Positions 1 through 7,968 of a stretch of DNA of 64,000 nucleotides are shown piece after piece. The notes under the pieces were generated by a model. It was not told the DNA's origin. It did not search any database and was given only the letters and a program-made list of their open reading frames with translations. Origin of the DNA: Rubripirellula amarantea (lineage in GTDB: Bacteria > Planctomycetota > Planctomycetia > Pirellulales > Pirellulaceae); contig NZ_SJPI01000001.1 of the NCBI RefSeq assembly GCF_007859865.1, positions 1,922,001 to 1,986,000 on the forward strand. The letters run 5' to 3'. The first letter of the stretch is position 1, and the number at the start of each line of letters is the position of its first letter. The translations under genes and the position numbers were made by a program.

Positions 1-735
1 AAGCGTGTCCCCTGTCCTGTCGAATACTTCTCTATACCGCTCGCGCTTGGGTACAGGAACTAAGCTCACCAGGCCATCGCGGTATGTCGTTGGGCTGATC
101 GATAGAAATAGGCCCACGAAGAAAATCAGCAAACTATTGACGATTAGCCCAAACGTTGTTTTGAATATTTGGCCGACGGTTGACGCTACTTGCTTGACTG
201 GTTCCGGGATGCTCTCGAGCTGAAGACCCGATTGGTCACTGGAGTTCTGATCCGACGTTCCTTCTTTATTTTTGTTTTCGGCTTGGTCGTCTGTGTTGTT
301 GGAGCGATTCGACCCTTGTCGTTTTTGCTTGATGTCGAGTGCATCCGAAAGAAAAGGTGTGCCTGCGATTGTGGTCCGAAGCGTTGGGTACTCACTGATG
401 AGCGTCCCGAGTTCACTCATGCCCTCGTCGATTCGGTCACTTGCTTCGTCGATCTGGCTGTTGATTTGAACAAAGAAAAATGCGTGGGCTAGGACGATTG
501 CGATCAGCAGGGCGGAGACTACCACGGCTAACGTTCCCCGATATCCGACGGGACTGTATGTGCTAATCCAGCTCGCAAGCTTCGTCAGAAAAACGCCGAA
601 CAGGATACCCAGGAACAAAATCATGATGATTTCATTCGCAATGATAAAGACACTGCTCAGAGTCGCGATCAGCAACAATAGTCCTATCGGACGGACTAAA
701 TCGACCGGCAGTCGGTCTTCGGAGTGCTTAGTCAC
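1..735 (-). CDS. AI-2E family transporter, N-terminal part (cut by window edge)
   Basis: The reading frame starts at a GTG (735) just after an in-frame TGA and stays open for 245 codons to the window edge, so the C-terminal half is missing. It has two hydrophobic helices near the N-terminus (LLLLIATLSSVFIIA and a segment around VVSALLIAIVLAHAFF). A predicted extracytoplasmic stretch follows, with a charged low-complexity insert (KQKRQGSNRSNNTDDQAENK region), then another helix ending LLIFFVGLFLSISPTTYRDG. This order, especially the FLSISP-x-YRDG-like segment, is what AI-2E/PerM family exporters show before their C-terminal helices. Substrates vary in this family and none can be assigned. The gene lies 98 bp downstream of the small membrane protein on the same strand and may be co-transcribed. 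The hydrophilic insert looks lineage specific. Confidence 0.72.
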   Translation of the reverse strand, partial: MTKHSEDRLPVDLVRPIGLLLLIATLSSVFIIANEIIMILFLGILFGVFLTKLASWISTYSPVGYRGTLAVVVSALLIAIVLAHAFFFVQINSQIDEASDRIDEGMSELGTLISEYPTLRTTIAGTPFLSDALDIKQKRQGSNRSNNTDDQAENKNKEGTSDQNSSDQSGLQLESIPEPVKQVASTVGQIFKTTFGLIVNSLLIFFVGLFLSISPTTYRDGLVSLVPVPKRERYREVFDRTGDTL

Positions 736-833
736 GGTTGATTGTCACCATCAATAGTTGAGCAAATTGATCGGCAGTAACGTTATCGATCGGAACGGTG
801 ATCGGAACAACTGACGTTTAGTACGCACTCGGC

Positions 834-1004
834 TCAAGTAAGCCAATAGAACAGTGCAAAAGCCATCAGAACAATCGCCAACACAACGGGATAGGTGAGC
901 CCCACGACAGCAAACGGAGCACCTGGAACTTCTTCACCAAGCTTCTTGTCTTCGTCGATGACGGCGTCTTTCAGCGTTTCTATTTGACCTTTGTCACTGC
1001 TCAT
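834..1004 (-). CDS. small single-pass membrane protein (56 aa)
   Basis: A short gene starting at ATG 1004, with an AGAAGA purine run just upstream as a weak ribosome binding site. The product has a charged N-terminal half (MSSDKGQIETLKDAVIDEDK) and one hydrophobic helix close to the C-terminus (VVLAIVLMAFALFYWLT), ending at TGA 834. No family is recognised. The charged cytosolic tail plus one helix suggests a small membrane subunit or regulator. Its position directly upstream of the AI-2E-like transporter on the same strand hints at joint expression. It is supported as a gene by start context, amino-acid balance and the helix; function is unknown. Confidence 0.5.
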   Translation of the reverse strand: MSSDKGQIETLKDAVIDEDKKLGEEVPGAPFAVVGLTYPVVLAIVLMAFALFYWLT

Positions 1005-1325
1005 TCTTCTATCTTTCTCTAGAGGCTATATCGGTCGAGACCAGAACGGACAGAACGGACAGAACGCAAACATGATGCCAAAGCGACCAACGCGCATTTT
1101 TAGCGTGCATGCGTGATCCAGTACGAAATTGGTTGCGGGAAAAACTGTCAGTATGGTGCAACGGCGACCACTTCATCTTGGGAAGACGAGGATCGAATCA
1201 TCGGAACCGACATTCGAAGATTGGCATGCGACATGCGTTGAGGGCTCATTAATCTCGCCCACTGACAATTCAAGACTTTGCTTAACAGATTCGAGCAACT
1301 ACGTATCTCAATGAAAGGCTGTACC
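1005..1325. other. intergenic region upstream of aldehyde dehydrogenase
   Basis: About 320 bp between the start of the minus-strand small membrane protein and the start of the plus-strand dehydrogenase, so both promoters should lie here. Short open frames are present on both strands but none has a convincing start or composition. The only structure I see is a 9-bp direct repeat at 1042-1066. No clear -35/-10 pair is recognisable. Confidence 0.4.
1042..1066. repeat. 9-bp tandem repeat, about 2.8 copies
   Basis: The unit cagaacgga occurs twice in full, followed by cagaacg. It lies about 40 bp upstream of the start codon of the minus-strand small membrane protein, in the shared upstream region. 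It may be a slippage product or a protein-binding site; nothing in the sequence decides. Confidence 0.55.
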
Positions 1326-2699
1326 ATGACCATCACGAGTGTTAACCCTGCGACGAACGAGACGCTCCAAGAATTCGAACCGCTCACGAAGGACGACGTT
1401 ATCAACGCGATTGGGGTTGGGCGTGATGCCTATCTAGAGTGGCGACAAACCTCGTTCGATCAACGGAATTCCTGCCTATTAAAGTTTGCCGAGCTTCTGA
1501 GAAGCGACTCAGACATTTATGCCCGAATGATCACCCGGGACATGGGAAAGCGTATTTCCGAGAGTCAGTATGAAATCAACTATTGTGCTGACATCGCTGA
1601 ATTCTACGCGAATGGGGCGGAACAGTTCTTAGCTGATCAGCCAATGAACGTAGAAGGTGTCAACGCTTACATCCGGCATGAACCGCTTGGAGTGTTGATG
1701 GGTGTCATGCCATGGAACTTTCCATTCTATCAAGTGGTGCGGTTCGCTACTCCTAACATCATGGCTGGTAACACCGTGATGGTGAAACACGCGAGCAACG
1801 TTCCACAGTGTGCAGAAGCGATCGAAGAGCTGTTCGCCGACTGCGGATTACCAAACGGCGTCTACCAAAACTTGTTCATACCTTCGGAGTTTGTCGACGC
1901 AATTGTTTCAGACTCGCGGGTCCAAGGGGTGTCACTTACCGGTAGCGAAGCTGCCGGTGCAGCCGTTGCCGCCTTAGCCGGAAAGAACCTCAAACGTAGC
2001 GTCTTGGAACTAGGCGGAAACGATCCGTTCATTGTTCTCGAGGACGCGGATCTTGACCAAGTGATCGAGCATGCAGTGAAAGGGCGGATGGTTAACGCCG
2101 GACAATCCTGTGTGGCATCAAAACGGTTCATCGTGGTCGAAGCGCTCGCCGAAAAGTTCATCAATGGATTTCGATCAGAATTGGAATCGCTGAAAATGGG
2201 CGATCCTATGGATGAGGAGACGACGCTGGCACCTTTGTCGACCGAAGATGCCGCGGTAAAGCTGCAGAAGCAGGTCCAATCGACCATCGACGCCGGTGCA
2301 ACGGTGGTGCTCGGTGGAGATCGCCCCGACCGCAAAGGGGCCTACTTCAATCCGACCATCTTGACGAATGTGACACCCGACATGCCGACGTTTGACCAAG
2401 AACTATTTGGACCGGTTGCAACGGTTTATGTTGTCAAAGATGAGGCTGAAGCTATCAAGCTTGCCAATGACTCTTCCTACGGACTCGGTGGCAGCGTGTT
2501 CACGAGCGATATCGAACGAGGCCGTCGTGTTGCAGAGCAAGTGGAAACCGGCATGATGTTCATCAACCAGCCCACGAAGTCCCACGCTGAGCTGCCCTTC
2601 GGCGGAATCAAGAATTCCGGATACGGACGAGAACTGTCGCACTTGGGGATTCTAGAATTTGTGAACAAGAAGCTGATCCACTTAGGTCCAGCCGAGTAG
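1326..2699 (+). CDS. NAD(P)-dependent succinate-semialdehyde dehydrogenase-type aldehyde dehydrogenase
   Basis: A 457-residue protein of the aldehyde dehydrogenase superfamily, closest in pattern to the short succinate-semialdehyde dehydrogenases (Sad/YneI type, about 460 aa), which oxidise an aldehyde to the acid in the cytosol. Visible motifs are the cofactor-domain MPWNFPF near residue 130, the general-base glutamate in LELGGNDPF, the nucleophile cysteine in NAGQSCVASKRF and the C-terminal LPFGGIKNSGYGRE. I chose ATG 1326 because AAAGG lies 8 bp before it and the family's usual N-terminus (SVNPATNE) begins directly after. The longer frame from 1278 adds only unrelated sequence. The gene stands alone between a divergent and a convergent neighbour. 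Semialdehyde specificity is inferred from family resemblance. Confidence 0.88.
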   Translation: MTITSVNPATNETLQEFEPLTKDDVINAIGVGRDAYLEWRQTSFDQRNSCLLKFAELLRSDSDIYARMITRDMGKRISESQYEINYCADIAEFYANGAEQFLADQPMNVEGVNAYIRHEPLGVLMGVMPWNFPFYQVVRFATPNIMAGNTVMVKHASNVPQCAEAIEELFADCGLPNGVYQNLFIPSEFVDAIVSDSRVQGVSLTGSEAAGAAVAALAGKNLKRSVLELGGNDPFIVLEDADLDQVIEHAVKGRMVNAGQSCVASKRFIVVEALAEKFINGFRSELESLKMGDPMDEETTLAPLSTEDAAVKLQKQVQSTIDAGATVVLGGDRPDRKGAYFNPTILTNVTPDMPTFDQELFGPVATVYVVKDEAEAIKLANDSSYGLGGSVFTSDIERGRRVAEQVETGMMFINQPTKSHAELPFGGIKNSGYGRELSHLGILEFVNKKLIHLGPAE

Positions 2700-2758
2700 T
2701 TGCGACTAAGGGCGATTAGTCCTTTGGCACGCATACCCATGACTACGCAAACAAAGAA

Positions 2759-2795
2759 CGCGTCGTGATGACAATGAGATTGTCGTCACAACGCG
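2759..2795. repeat. inverted repeat between convergent genes
   Basis: Arms of about 16 bp (left 2759-2775, right 2780-2795) pair with two mismatches around a short gaga loop. It sits between the dehydrogenase (plus) and the secreted protein (minus), where a bidirectional terminator would be expected. There is no T-run next to either arm, so an intrinsic terminator is only a possibility. Confidence 0.45.
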
Positions 2796-2873
2796 GTAAA
2801 GTTTGCTGAGCTAAGAAGCGATTTGATCTATCAGATCGTAAGCATAATGCATTTTGATCGCTTGGCCTTTTGA

Positions 2874-3764
2874 CTAGCGAACAAACGCTAAGCCACCGGT
2901 CGTGGCACCATCAAGTTTGAAAGTGAAGCCATTTGCGTTGGCGATCCAGGTTCCAGTCATTTGTTGTTGGTCGTTTGAACGGACGAGCGTCAATTGGTTC
3001 CCGGTCAGATCGAAGGTGCCCGCGAAACTGCTCGTCACGCCCGACTTGGTTGCGGTCCAAGAAAATTGGTTGTTCTCTTTCAGATTTAGCTCGACGGATT
3101 GATTTCCCGGAAGCGATACCTTCCAAGTTCCCAAATTCTTGTCTGACTTTTCAGACGCCGCCGACGTGAACTCAGGAATGCTCGATGCGGTTTCAACTAC
3201 TGAGTCAGACGTTTCAGGCGTGGACGTTTGGGACGCCAGTGATGTCAGCATTTGAAGCGCCGATGGTGCAGCCTGTTCTGCTTTTTTCGACGGTGCTGAG
3301 GTCGGTGCGGCGACAGTCGTTTGAGTTGGCTGTGCCGAAACGCTTGGCGAGGTCATAGGTTGTGAAGGTTGAGGACCGGTCGACTGAAGGCTTACCGTTT
3401 GTGATTGCGAGTTCGTTACGACAACTGGAGTAGGTGACGAGGGCTGGGTGTAGACGGGCTGAGAAACGGCAGGTTGAGAGATGGTAGGTTGAGCATAAAC
3501 AGGTTGCGAGTAGGTTGGTTGAGAGTATACGGGTTGTGGGTACACAGGTTGCGGTTGAACCGGTGCAACGTGGCGTCGATGAGACGAGAACGACGATCCA
3601 TAGGATCGGCTGCTGCCGAATCCGATGCTAATTCCGCCACCGATTCCGCCACGGCTTCGGCCACCGCTGCCACCTCGTCCACCGCATGCTGAAGCGGTGA
3701 CGGCTTGAAGGGTGCTAACGGCGATTACGCCTGCGATCATCATTCGTTTGAAATTCTTGGACAT
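2874..3764 (-). CDS. secreted protein with QPxY repeats and a C-terminal beta domain
   Basis: A 296-residue protein starting at ATG 3764, with AAGGA about ten bases upstream. It has a signal peptide ending near TASA, then a Gly/Ser/Arg-rich stretch, then about eight tandem five-residue repeats of the QPVYx type (roughly residues 70-110), then a Ser/Thr/Gln-rich linker. The last 85 residues or so begin at LGTWKVSLPGNQSVEL and look like a small lipocalin-like beta domain (WKVSLP, FSWTATKSG, GTFDLTGNQL, MTGTWIANANGFTFKL). The protein encoded at 5278-6195 ends in a similar domain. It should be exported, perhaps surface-bound through the repeats. It is separated from the upstream serine protease by a strong terminator, so it has its own promoter. 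Function unknown. Confidence 0.7.
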   Translation of the reverse strand: MSKNFKRMMIAGVIAVSTLQAVTASACGGRGGSGGRSRGGIGGGISIGFGSSRSYGSSFSSHRRHVAPVQPQPVYPQPVYSQPTYSQPVYAQPTISQPAVSQPVYTQPSSPTPVVVTNSQSQTVSLQSTGPQPSQPMTSPSVSAQPTQTTVAAPTSAPSKKAEQAAPSALQMLTSLASQTSTPETSDSVVETASSIPEFTSAASEKSDKNLGTWKVSLPGNQSVELNLKENNQFSWTATKSGVTSSFAGTFDLTGNQLTLVRSNDQQQMTGTWIANANGFTFKLDGATTGGLAFVR

Positions 3765-3874
3765 CAGTTGGGTTCCTTCGAAAGAGCGTGTGTTTGGATT
3801 GAGTTTGGGTCGCTGGCGAACATTCGCTCGCTAAGAGTCCAAGCGTCGGCAGTTGGGCTCTGTTACAAGCTTTC

Positions 3875-3933
3875 TTAAAAAAGAAAAAGGGACACGATTC
3901 GCTTGGTTTAATCCAAGCGTCTCGTGTCCCTTT
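3875..3933 (-). terminator. strong intrinsic terminator of the serine protease gene
   Basis: Arms 3886-3906 and 3913-3933 pair at 19 of 21 positions around a 6-base loop. Read on the minus strand, the stem is followed at once by TTTTTCTTTTTT. It lies 60 bp after the serine protease stop codon and before the next minus-strand gene, so it insulates the two. Confidence 0.93.
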
Positions 3934-3993
3934 CCCGAGCGAACCCCTCGCGTCACACGTCCCTCGGCGGTCGATAATTTTGACCGCTCATGA

Positions 3994-5208
3994 CTATTGA
4001 GCCAGCCAGGAAGCCAGGGTTTCGGCTGCCGTTTTCTCGTTCTTTTTGGGTTCAAGTTCCTTGGCCATCGCCGACGAAATGCGGGCCACGTACTCGATCG
4101 TTCCTTTGATCGCTTCGTCCGGTGCAGTAGCGTCCAGCTTGGCGACGTAGATCACCAGATGTTCACCCGCATCGTTCTTTTCGATCGCCCAGGCTCCAAT
4201 CTTGGTCACGGAGCTTTGGCGGAGCAGGCGATTCATCAGGTCAGTGCCTGGGGCATCCTTGCTGACTTGTACGAGTGACCAGATTTTCCGAACGTCCGCA
4301 CGCTCGAAGTACTCGGTGTCTTTCGCGACGTAAACCGTTTGGATCTTGTCGTCGGCCAGCTTGTGTTCGACTTGATAGTGCCCGGTTGAGCTAACCGTGT
4401 GTTCGATGTCAGCATCCTCGAGCAGTTGTTTGCTGGGAATGGGCGCGGGTTTCCAACTGCTGGACATCAAAGATCTAATTTCCGTAATATCGACGCAGAA
4501 GCTGATGAGCGACGTTTCAGGGGAAAAGGACTGAGCCAGCGCGACCAGCTTGCCCTCACTGTCCACAATTGGACCACCGCTGTCACCTGGTTGAATGGGG
4601 CTTTGCGTTTCGACTGCGCGGAAGTTGTGTTCACCATGGTTGGACTTGAACTTCTTGTCGTACACGGCTCGCACGGAACCAGATGTCGATACCCACATCA
4701 CGTCACTGTTGCCCGGATTTCCTACCAATTCGATCGACGAACCGGGCTTGATGCTTTTCTCCGCCATCTCGATGGCTTTCACGTCCTTGGGGATTTTGGG
4801 CAGTTGAATCAACGCCAAGTCGCGACGGCGATCGACCGCGACCACTTTCCCAGGTTGTGCAAGTTTCAAAACGTTATCGAGGTAGTGTTTGCGTTTTACG
4901 TTGGGAATGCCATCTTCGATATCGGCGAAGAAAACCACTACCGTGCGACTATCACCCACGACGTGTGCGTTGGTCAGGACGATTCGCTTCTCCGAATCGA
5001 CCAAGACGCCGGTACCGGTCGCGGTTTCATTGTCAGCATCGCTGGTAACGATCCAAGCGGTGGATTGGACGACTCGAGCGTAGGTTTCCGCATCACCGCG
5101 TGCAGTGATGGCCATGAGGCTCATGAGAGCGATAACGGCGTAACGATTCGCTAGTGCTGTGGCGAGCGGAATGACAGGCATGAGACCTTTAGGATGGATA
5201 GCAGACAT
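3994..5208 (-). CDS. exported trypsin-like serine protease (S1C/HtrA-like core)
   Basis: 404 residues starting at ATG 5208, with AAGG nine bases upstream. A long signal sequence (hydrophobic from about residue 21, ending ARGDA) precedes a chymotrypsin-fold protease domain. The catalytic triad is visible: His82 in LTNAHVV, Asp130 in RRRDLALIQL and Ser210 in QPGDSGGP. The substrate-loop glycine pattern GNPGNSDV also fits HtrA-like enzymes. I see no PDZ domain; the roughly 180 residues after the protease domain are of a type I do not recognise (VYVAKDTEYFERADVRKIWS). It probably acts in the periplasm on misfolded or specific proteins. It is transcribed alone, with its own terminator downstream. 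Confidence 0.85.
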   Translation of the reverse strand: MSAIHPKGLMPVIPLATALANRYAVIALMSLMAITARGDAETYARVVQSTAWIVTSDADNETATGTGVLVDSEKRIVLTNAHVVGDSRTVVVFFADIEDGIPNVKRKHYLDNVLKLAQPGKVVAVDRRRDLALIQLPKIPKDVKAIEMAEKSIKPGSSIELVGNPGNSDVMWVSTSGSVRAVYDKKFKSNHGEHNFRAVETQSPIQPGDSGGPIVDSEGKLVALAQSFSPETSLISFCVDITEIRSLMSSSWKPAPIPSKQLLEDADIEHTVSSTGHYQVEHKLADDKIQTVYVAKDTEYFERADVRKIWSLVQVSKDAPGTDLMNRLLRQSSVTKIGAWAIEKNDAGEHLVIYVAKLDATAPDEAIKGTIEYVARISSAMAKELEPKKNEKTAAETLASWLAQ

Positions 5209-5277
5209 GATTGGGTACCTTGAACAGTGTGAATGGGGTGGTTCGATGGTTATCCAAGCGAAATTCGCTAGTGGATG

Positions 5278-6195
5278 TTACGAGCTTGCTTTCGAAAATT
5301 GCAGCAAAGTGCCTGGATTGTTCGATGAGTCAACGATTCGCAACTTCATGGAGGTGGCTGTGACAGATTCGATTTGGAATTGCACATCGGCTTTTCCAGG
5401 CTCTGAGAGCGTCAATTGCGATGCGTTTCGAATCATGGTTCCCGAAGAAACAGCAGCCTTTGAACCCACTAAGTGGACCATCTTGAAGGTCTTATCGGCC
5501 TTGAATTCGATCGCGATCGAAACGCTTGAGGGCAAGCTGGCCGACCACTTTCCGACGAAAGGGGCATAGTCAGACGAACCGCTAGACGTTGATGAAGTTG
5601 CAGACGACGTGGAGGTGAGCGTTGAGCTCGATTTTAGCTTGCGCCACGTGTCCGAATGAGCGATCGCCGTGTCCGCTAGGCTCGCCATCTCACTTTTCAG
5701 AAACTTGGTAGTAATGTCGCGATTGGTGAACGTGGTACGAAGCTGAAGCATCATGTCCGAACTATCGAGAACAAAGGAAGCGTTCGCGGTTTGATTGCTC
5801 GCGGACATCAGGGCGAGCAGCGTCTTGCTGGAATTTGCCATGTCTTTCTCGATTTTTACCAGCGACATTTTGCAAGTGATGCGGTCTTGTTCGACGTCAA
5901 CGGTCATTGAAACCGGCAGTTTCCATCCTGCACGCTCGACCTTCATCGAAACGGCTTCCTTGTTCGGTTGAGGATTGAAGCCTGCTGATTTCAGTGCGTT
6001 GGTTAGTGATGTGGGACCGGTGATCCGGTCAAGGCTCGTCGATCCGTTTGGGGTGGCAACATCCGCCGAAGTCGGTGTCGATTGAGAGAACACGGACTCC
6101 ATCGCGATCTCAGAGAACAGTGCATCATCAGCTTTCACGGTGCCGGCGAGGGCCTGGCAAGCGAACAACAGAAGGCAAAGAGTTTGGTTTTTCAT
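5278..6195 (-). CDS. secreted protein of unknown function with C-terminal beta domain
   Basis: 305 residues if translation starts at ATG 6195, where the signal peptide begins (MKNQTLCLLLFACQALAGT...KA). The upstream 31 codons lack signal-peptide character. The middle part (residues about 60-210) carries VERAGWKLPVSMTVDVEQ and TFTNRDITTKFLKSE segments I do not recognise. A Ser/Thr-rich linker follows, then a final 80-residue domain (FVGKWSASLPSSVSI, FKADKTFKMVH, MKLRIVDSSNN) similar to the C-terminal domain of the neighbour at 2874-3764. The mature N-terminus DDALFSEIAMES also resembles that of the divergent gene at 6428 (DDDLLSAIAKMD), which suggests related or co-exported proteins. No catalytic motif is seen. 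Confidence 0.68.
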   Translation of the reverse strand: MKNQTLCLLLFACQALAGTVKADDALFSEIAMESVFSQSTPTSADVATPNGSTSLDRITGPTSLTNALKSAGFNPQPNKEAVSMKVERAGWKLPVSMTVDVEQDRITCKMSLVKIEKDMANSSKTLLALMSASNQTANASFVLDSSDMMLQLRTTFTNRDITTKFLKSEMASLADTAIAHSDTWRKLKSSSTLTSTSSATSSTSSGSSDYAPFVGKWSASLPSSVSIAIEFKADKTFKMVHLVGSKAAVSSGTMIRNASQLTLSEPGKADVQFQIESVTATSMKLRIVDSSNNPGTLLQFSKASS

Positions 6196-6427
6196 GGGAC
6201 TGCTCACGTTAAGGAGGAAGACGAATAGGGGTTCGACTTTTCCTAGCGTGAGCGGCGCCATTGTGTTACCGCTCAAGGCTGATTTCAAAAGATTTCAAAC
6301 TTTCTCGTAACACATCCGAGCTGTCGTCGCTTGGTCGGTTAGTCAAGTGACGCCCAGCGACGATGAGACACGGCAGACTCACGATCGCTTTCTCAACAAA
6401 CCCTGCCATGTATCGGAGAAACCTACG
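6196..6427. promoter_or_regulatory. shared divergent upstream region of two secreted-protein genes
   Basis: 232 bp between the minus-strand gene starting at 6195 and the plus-strand gene starting at 6428. No other gene lies here, so both promoters must. I cannot point to a convincing -35/-10 pair. A GGAGA ribosome binding site is visible nine bases before 6428. Confidence 0.35.
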
Positions 6428-6847
6428 ATGTTCAAGAACGCCCTTTTCGCAATCGCTCCCATGATGTTGCTCGCCTGCTCGGTTCAAGCTGATGACGATT
6501 TGCTTTCGGCAATCGCCAAGATGGACGCCGGCAACGACAAAATCGCACAAGTCGAGTCCACCAACGACCAACTTGGTCAAGCTGACGTTGACGCTCTTCT
6601 TGGTGATGATGAAGAGAACAGCAGTGACGCGATTGCAGCCTGCTTCCGACGATTTGGTGGCTACGGTCGCAGTTACGGAAGCTACGGTCATCGCAGTTTC
6701 GGCTATCGTTCGTACTCGAGCTGGCACCGCCCTTGCTACACCAGCTACTCAACGTACAGCCACTGCTACACGCCAACGTTCACGTACTACACACCTTCCT
6801 ACTCTTGCTACACGCCTTGTTACACCAGCTACTGGGGTTGTTACTAG
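6428..6847 (+). CDS. small secreted Tyr/Ser/Cys-rich protein
   Basis: 139 residues from ATG 6428, chosen because GGAGA sits nine bases upstream and the signal peptide (MFKNALFAIAPMMLLACSVQA) starts there. The mature protein has an acidic segment (DDDLLSAIAKMD...DALLGDDEENSSDAIAACF). About 70 residues follow that are almost only Tyr, Ser, Gly, Cys, Thr, His and Pro, in short repeats such as YTSYSTYSHCYTP and YYTPSYSCYTPCY. The regular Cys and Tyr spacing suggests a cross-linked or adhesive extracellular protein, a cell-envelope component, or a metal-binding polypeptide. None of these is provable from sequence. A terminator follows directly, so it is monocistronic. Confidence 0.65.
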   Translation: MFKNALFAIAPMMLLACSVQADDDLLSAIAKMDAGNDKIAQVESTNDQLGQADVDALLGDDEENSSDAIAACFRRFGGYGRSYGSYGHRSFGYRSYSSWHRPCYTSYSTYSHCYTPTFTYYTPSYSCYTPCYTSYWGCY

Positions 6848-6888
6848 GCAAAGCGACCGCAGCTTTCGCGGCAGATGACTCTCTCTCC

Positions 6889-6926
6889 ATGCCTGGCGAC
6901 TCTCGATGGGGTTGCCAGGCATTTTT
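6889..6926 (+). terminator. intrinsic terminator after the Tyr/Cys-rich protein
   Basis: A perfect 9-bp stem (6889-6897 with 6914-6922) around a 16-base loop, followed by a run of five T. It lies about 40 bp after the stop codon at 6847 and upstream of the next plus-strand gene. Confidence 0.85.
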
Positions 6927-6962
6927 CGTAAACAACCAACTAACTTACTTAAAGGTCTTCTC

Positions 6963-7817
6963 ATGTTTCCTTTCAAAGTCCTTCGTTACGCAGTCGCTGC
7001 CTGTGTGACGACCACCATCGCAATCTGCTTCGCCGCGGTGGCTCATAGTCAAACCATTGATACATCGCAGGTACTCATAGGTAGCACTCGTTGCGATCAC
7101 GTGATTGCTCAAGTGATGCGTCATGGAGTGAATCGCAGTGTCGACCAACCCGCCATGCATCCGATGGTGGGATCAACCCCGTTTGGATTGGCTTCAATTC
7201 CATCAGGCGATATCGGAGACTTGCAAATTGTGTCAGTGCACCGTCGACCTGAGATCGTCGAAGGGTGTGGCCCGTGCTTTACCGTAGTTGTAATGAACCA
7301 GAGTCAACACAAGGTCGATGGAGTTGACGTGTCTTTAGTGGGATTGCTGGGGGCGATTCACCCGCATGCTCCTAACGCAACCGTTCGAACTTGCGAGATC
7401 GCTCCTGGCACTGCCGCCGAAGTAGAGGTCACGCTGCCCATCGGTGCGTTGGCGATGGGTAACAACAATGGCAAGATCATCGGTTTTCAAAAACTGATCG
7501 TTGCCATCGACAGTCATGACGAATGGATCGAGATGAACGAGGCAAACAATGTTCAAGCATTGGCAACTTCATCCATTCCAATGCTGGCGGATGCTGTTGA
7601 TCAGGTCGGGATTTCTAGCTTGCCAACGGAGATTGTCACTAGCGAATCCGCGTCCGCAATGGTTACTCAAGTCGACGTCCCGAAACAAATCGCACCGGAA
7701 GCGACGGATGCATCGGAAGCATCGGAAGCACCGGGCTCGACTGATTTGGACGAACTGCGTCGAGCTGTGGAAAAGCTCGGAGCCAACGTTACCGAAGTCG
7801 CTAGGACCTCGCCCTAA
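6963..7817 (+). CDS. secreted protein with a CARDB-like domain
   Basis: 284 residues from ATG 6963, with AAAGG upstream. The signal peptide runs to about HSQ (hydrophobic core AVAACVTTTIAICFAAVA). Residues about 75-200 form a beta-rich domain with the order seen in CARDB (CARF-type adhesion) domains: DLQIVSVHRRPEIVEG, FTVVVMNQSQHKVDGV, IAPGTAAEVEVTLP and the closing IDSHDEWIEMNEANNV, whose E-x-NE-x-NN ending is typical. The C-terminal tail is acidic and Ala/Glu-rich with EASEAS repeats, ending in a short amphipathic segment (ELRRAVEKLGANVTEV). Likely an exported binding or structural protein. The partner is unknown. Confidence 0.65.
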   Translation: MFPFKVLRYAVAACVTTTIAICFAAVAHSQTIDTSQVLIGSTRCDHVIAQVMRHGVNRSVDQPAMHPMVGSTPFGLASIPSGDIGDLQIVSVHRRPEIVEGCGPCFTVVVMNQSQHKVDGVDVSLVGLLGAIHPHAPNATVRTCEIAPGTAAEVEVTLPIGALAMGNNNGKIIGFQKLIVAIDSHDEWIEMNEANNVQALATSSIPMLADAVDQVGISSLPTEIVTSESASAMVTQVDVPKQIAPEATDASEASEAPGSTDLDELRRAVEKLGANVTEVARTSP

Positions 7818-7914
7818 TGGATCGACTCGCTTCGTTTCTCGCCAAGCCCTGCGGTGTTTGCTCGCGAGCGACCGAGGGCTTGGGGACGAAACGACTGGTG
7901 ATAGGGGAAGGCAC

Positions 7915-7968
7915 TGTGCTGCACCGGACCTATGTGCAGCACCGGTTCTATGTGCTGCACCGAACCTA
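7915..7968 (-). repeat. three 18-bp tandem units starting at the kinase stop codon
   Basis: On the minus strand, three consecutive 18-base units of the form TAGgttCGGTGCaGCACA follow one another without a gap. The first TAG is the stop codon of the kinase gene (7966-7968). Because the unit is a multiple of three, the next two units bring the same TAG in frame again. Two or three positions differ per unit. It lies between convergent genes. Confidence 0.85.

Noticed and set aside
1862-2335. 157-codon minus-strand frame opposite the aldehyde dehydrogenase
   Set aside because: It runs across the catalytic region of the dehydrogenase in antisense. No domain.
4399-5154. 251-codon plus-strand open frame opposite the serine protease
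   Set aside because: It lies fully inside the antisense of a protein with an intact catalytic triad. Its composition is that of a shadow frame and it has no recognisable motif.
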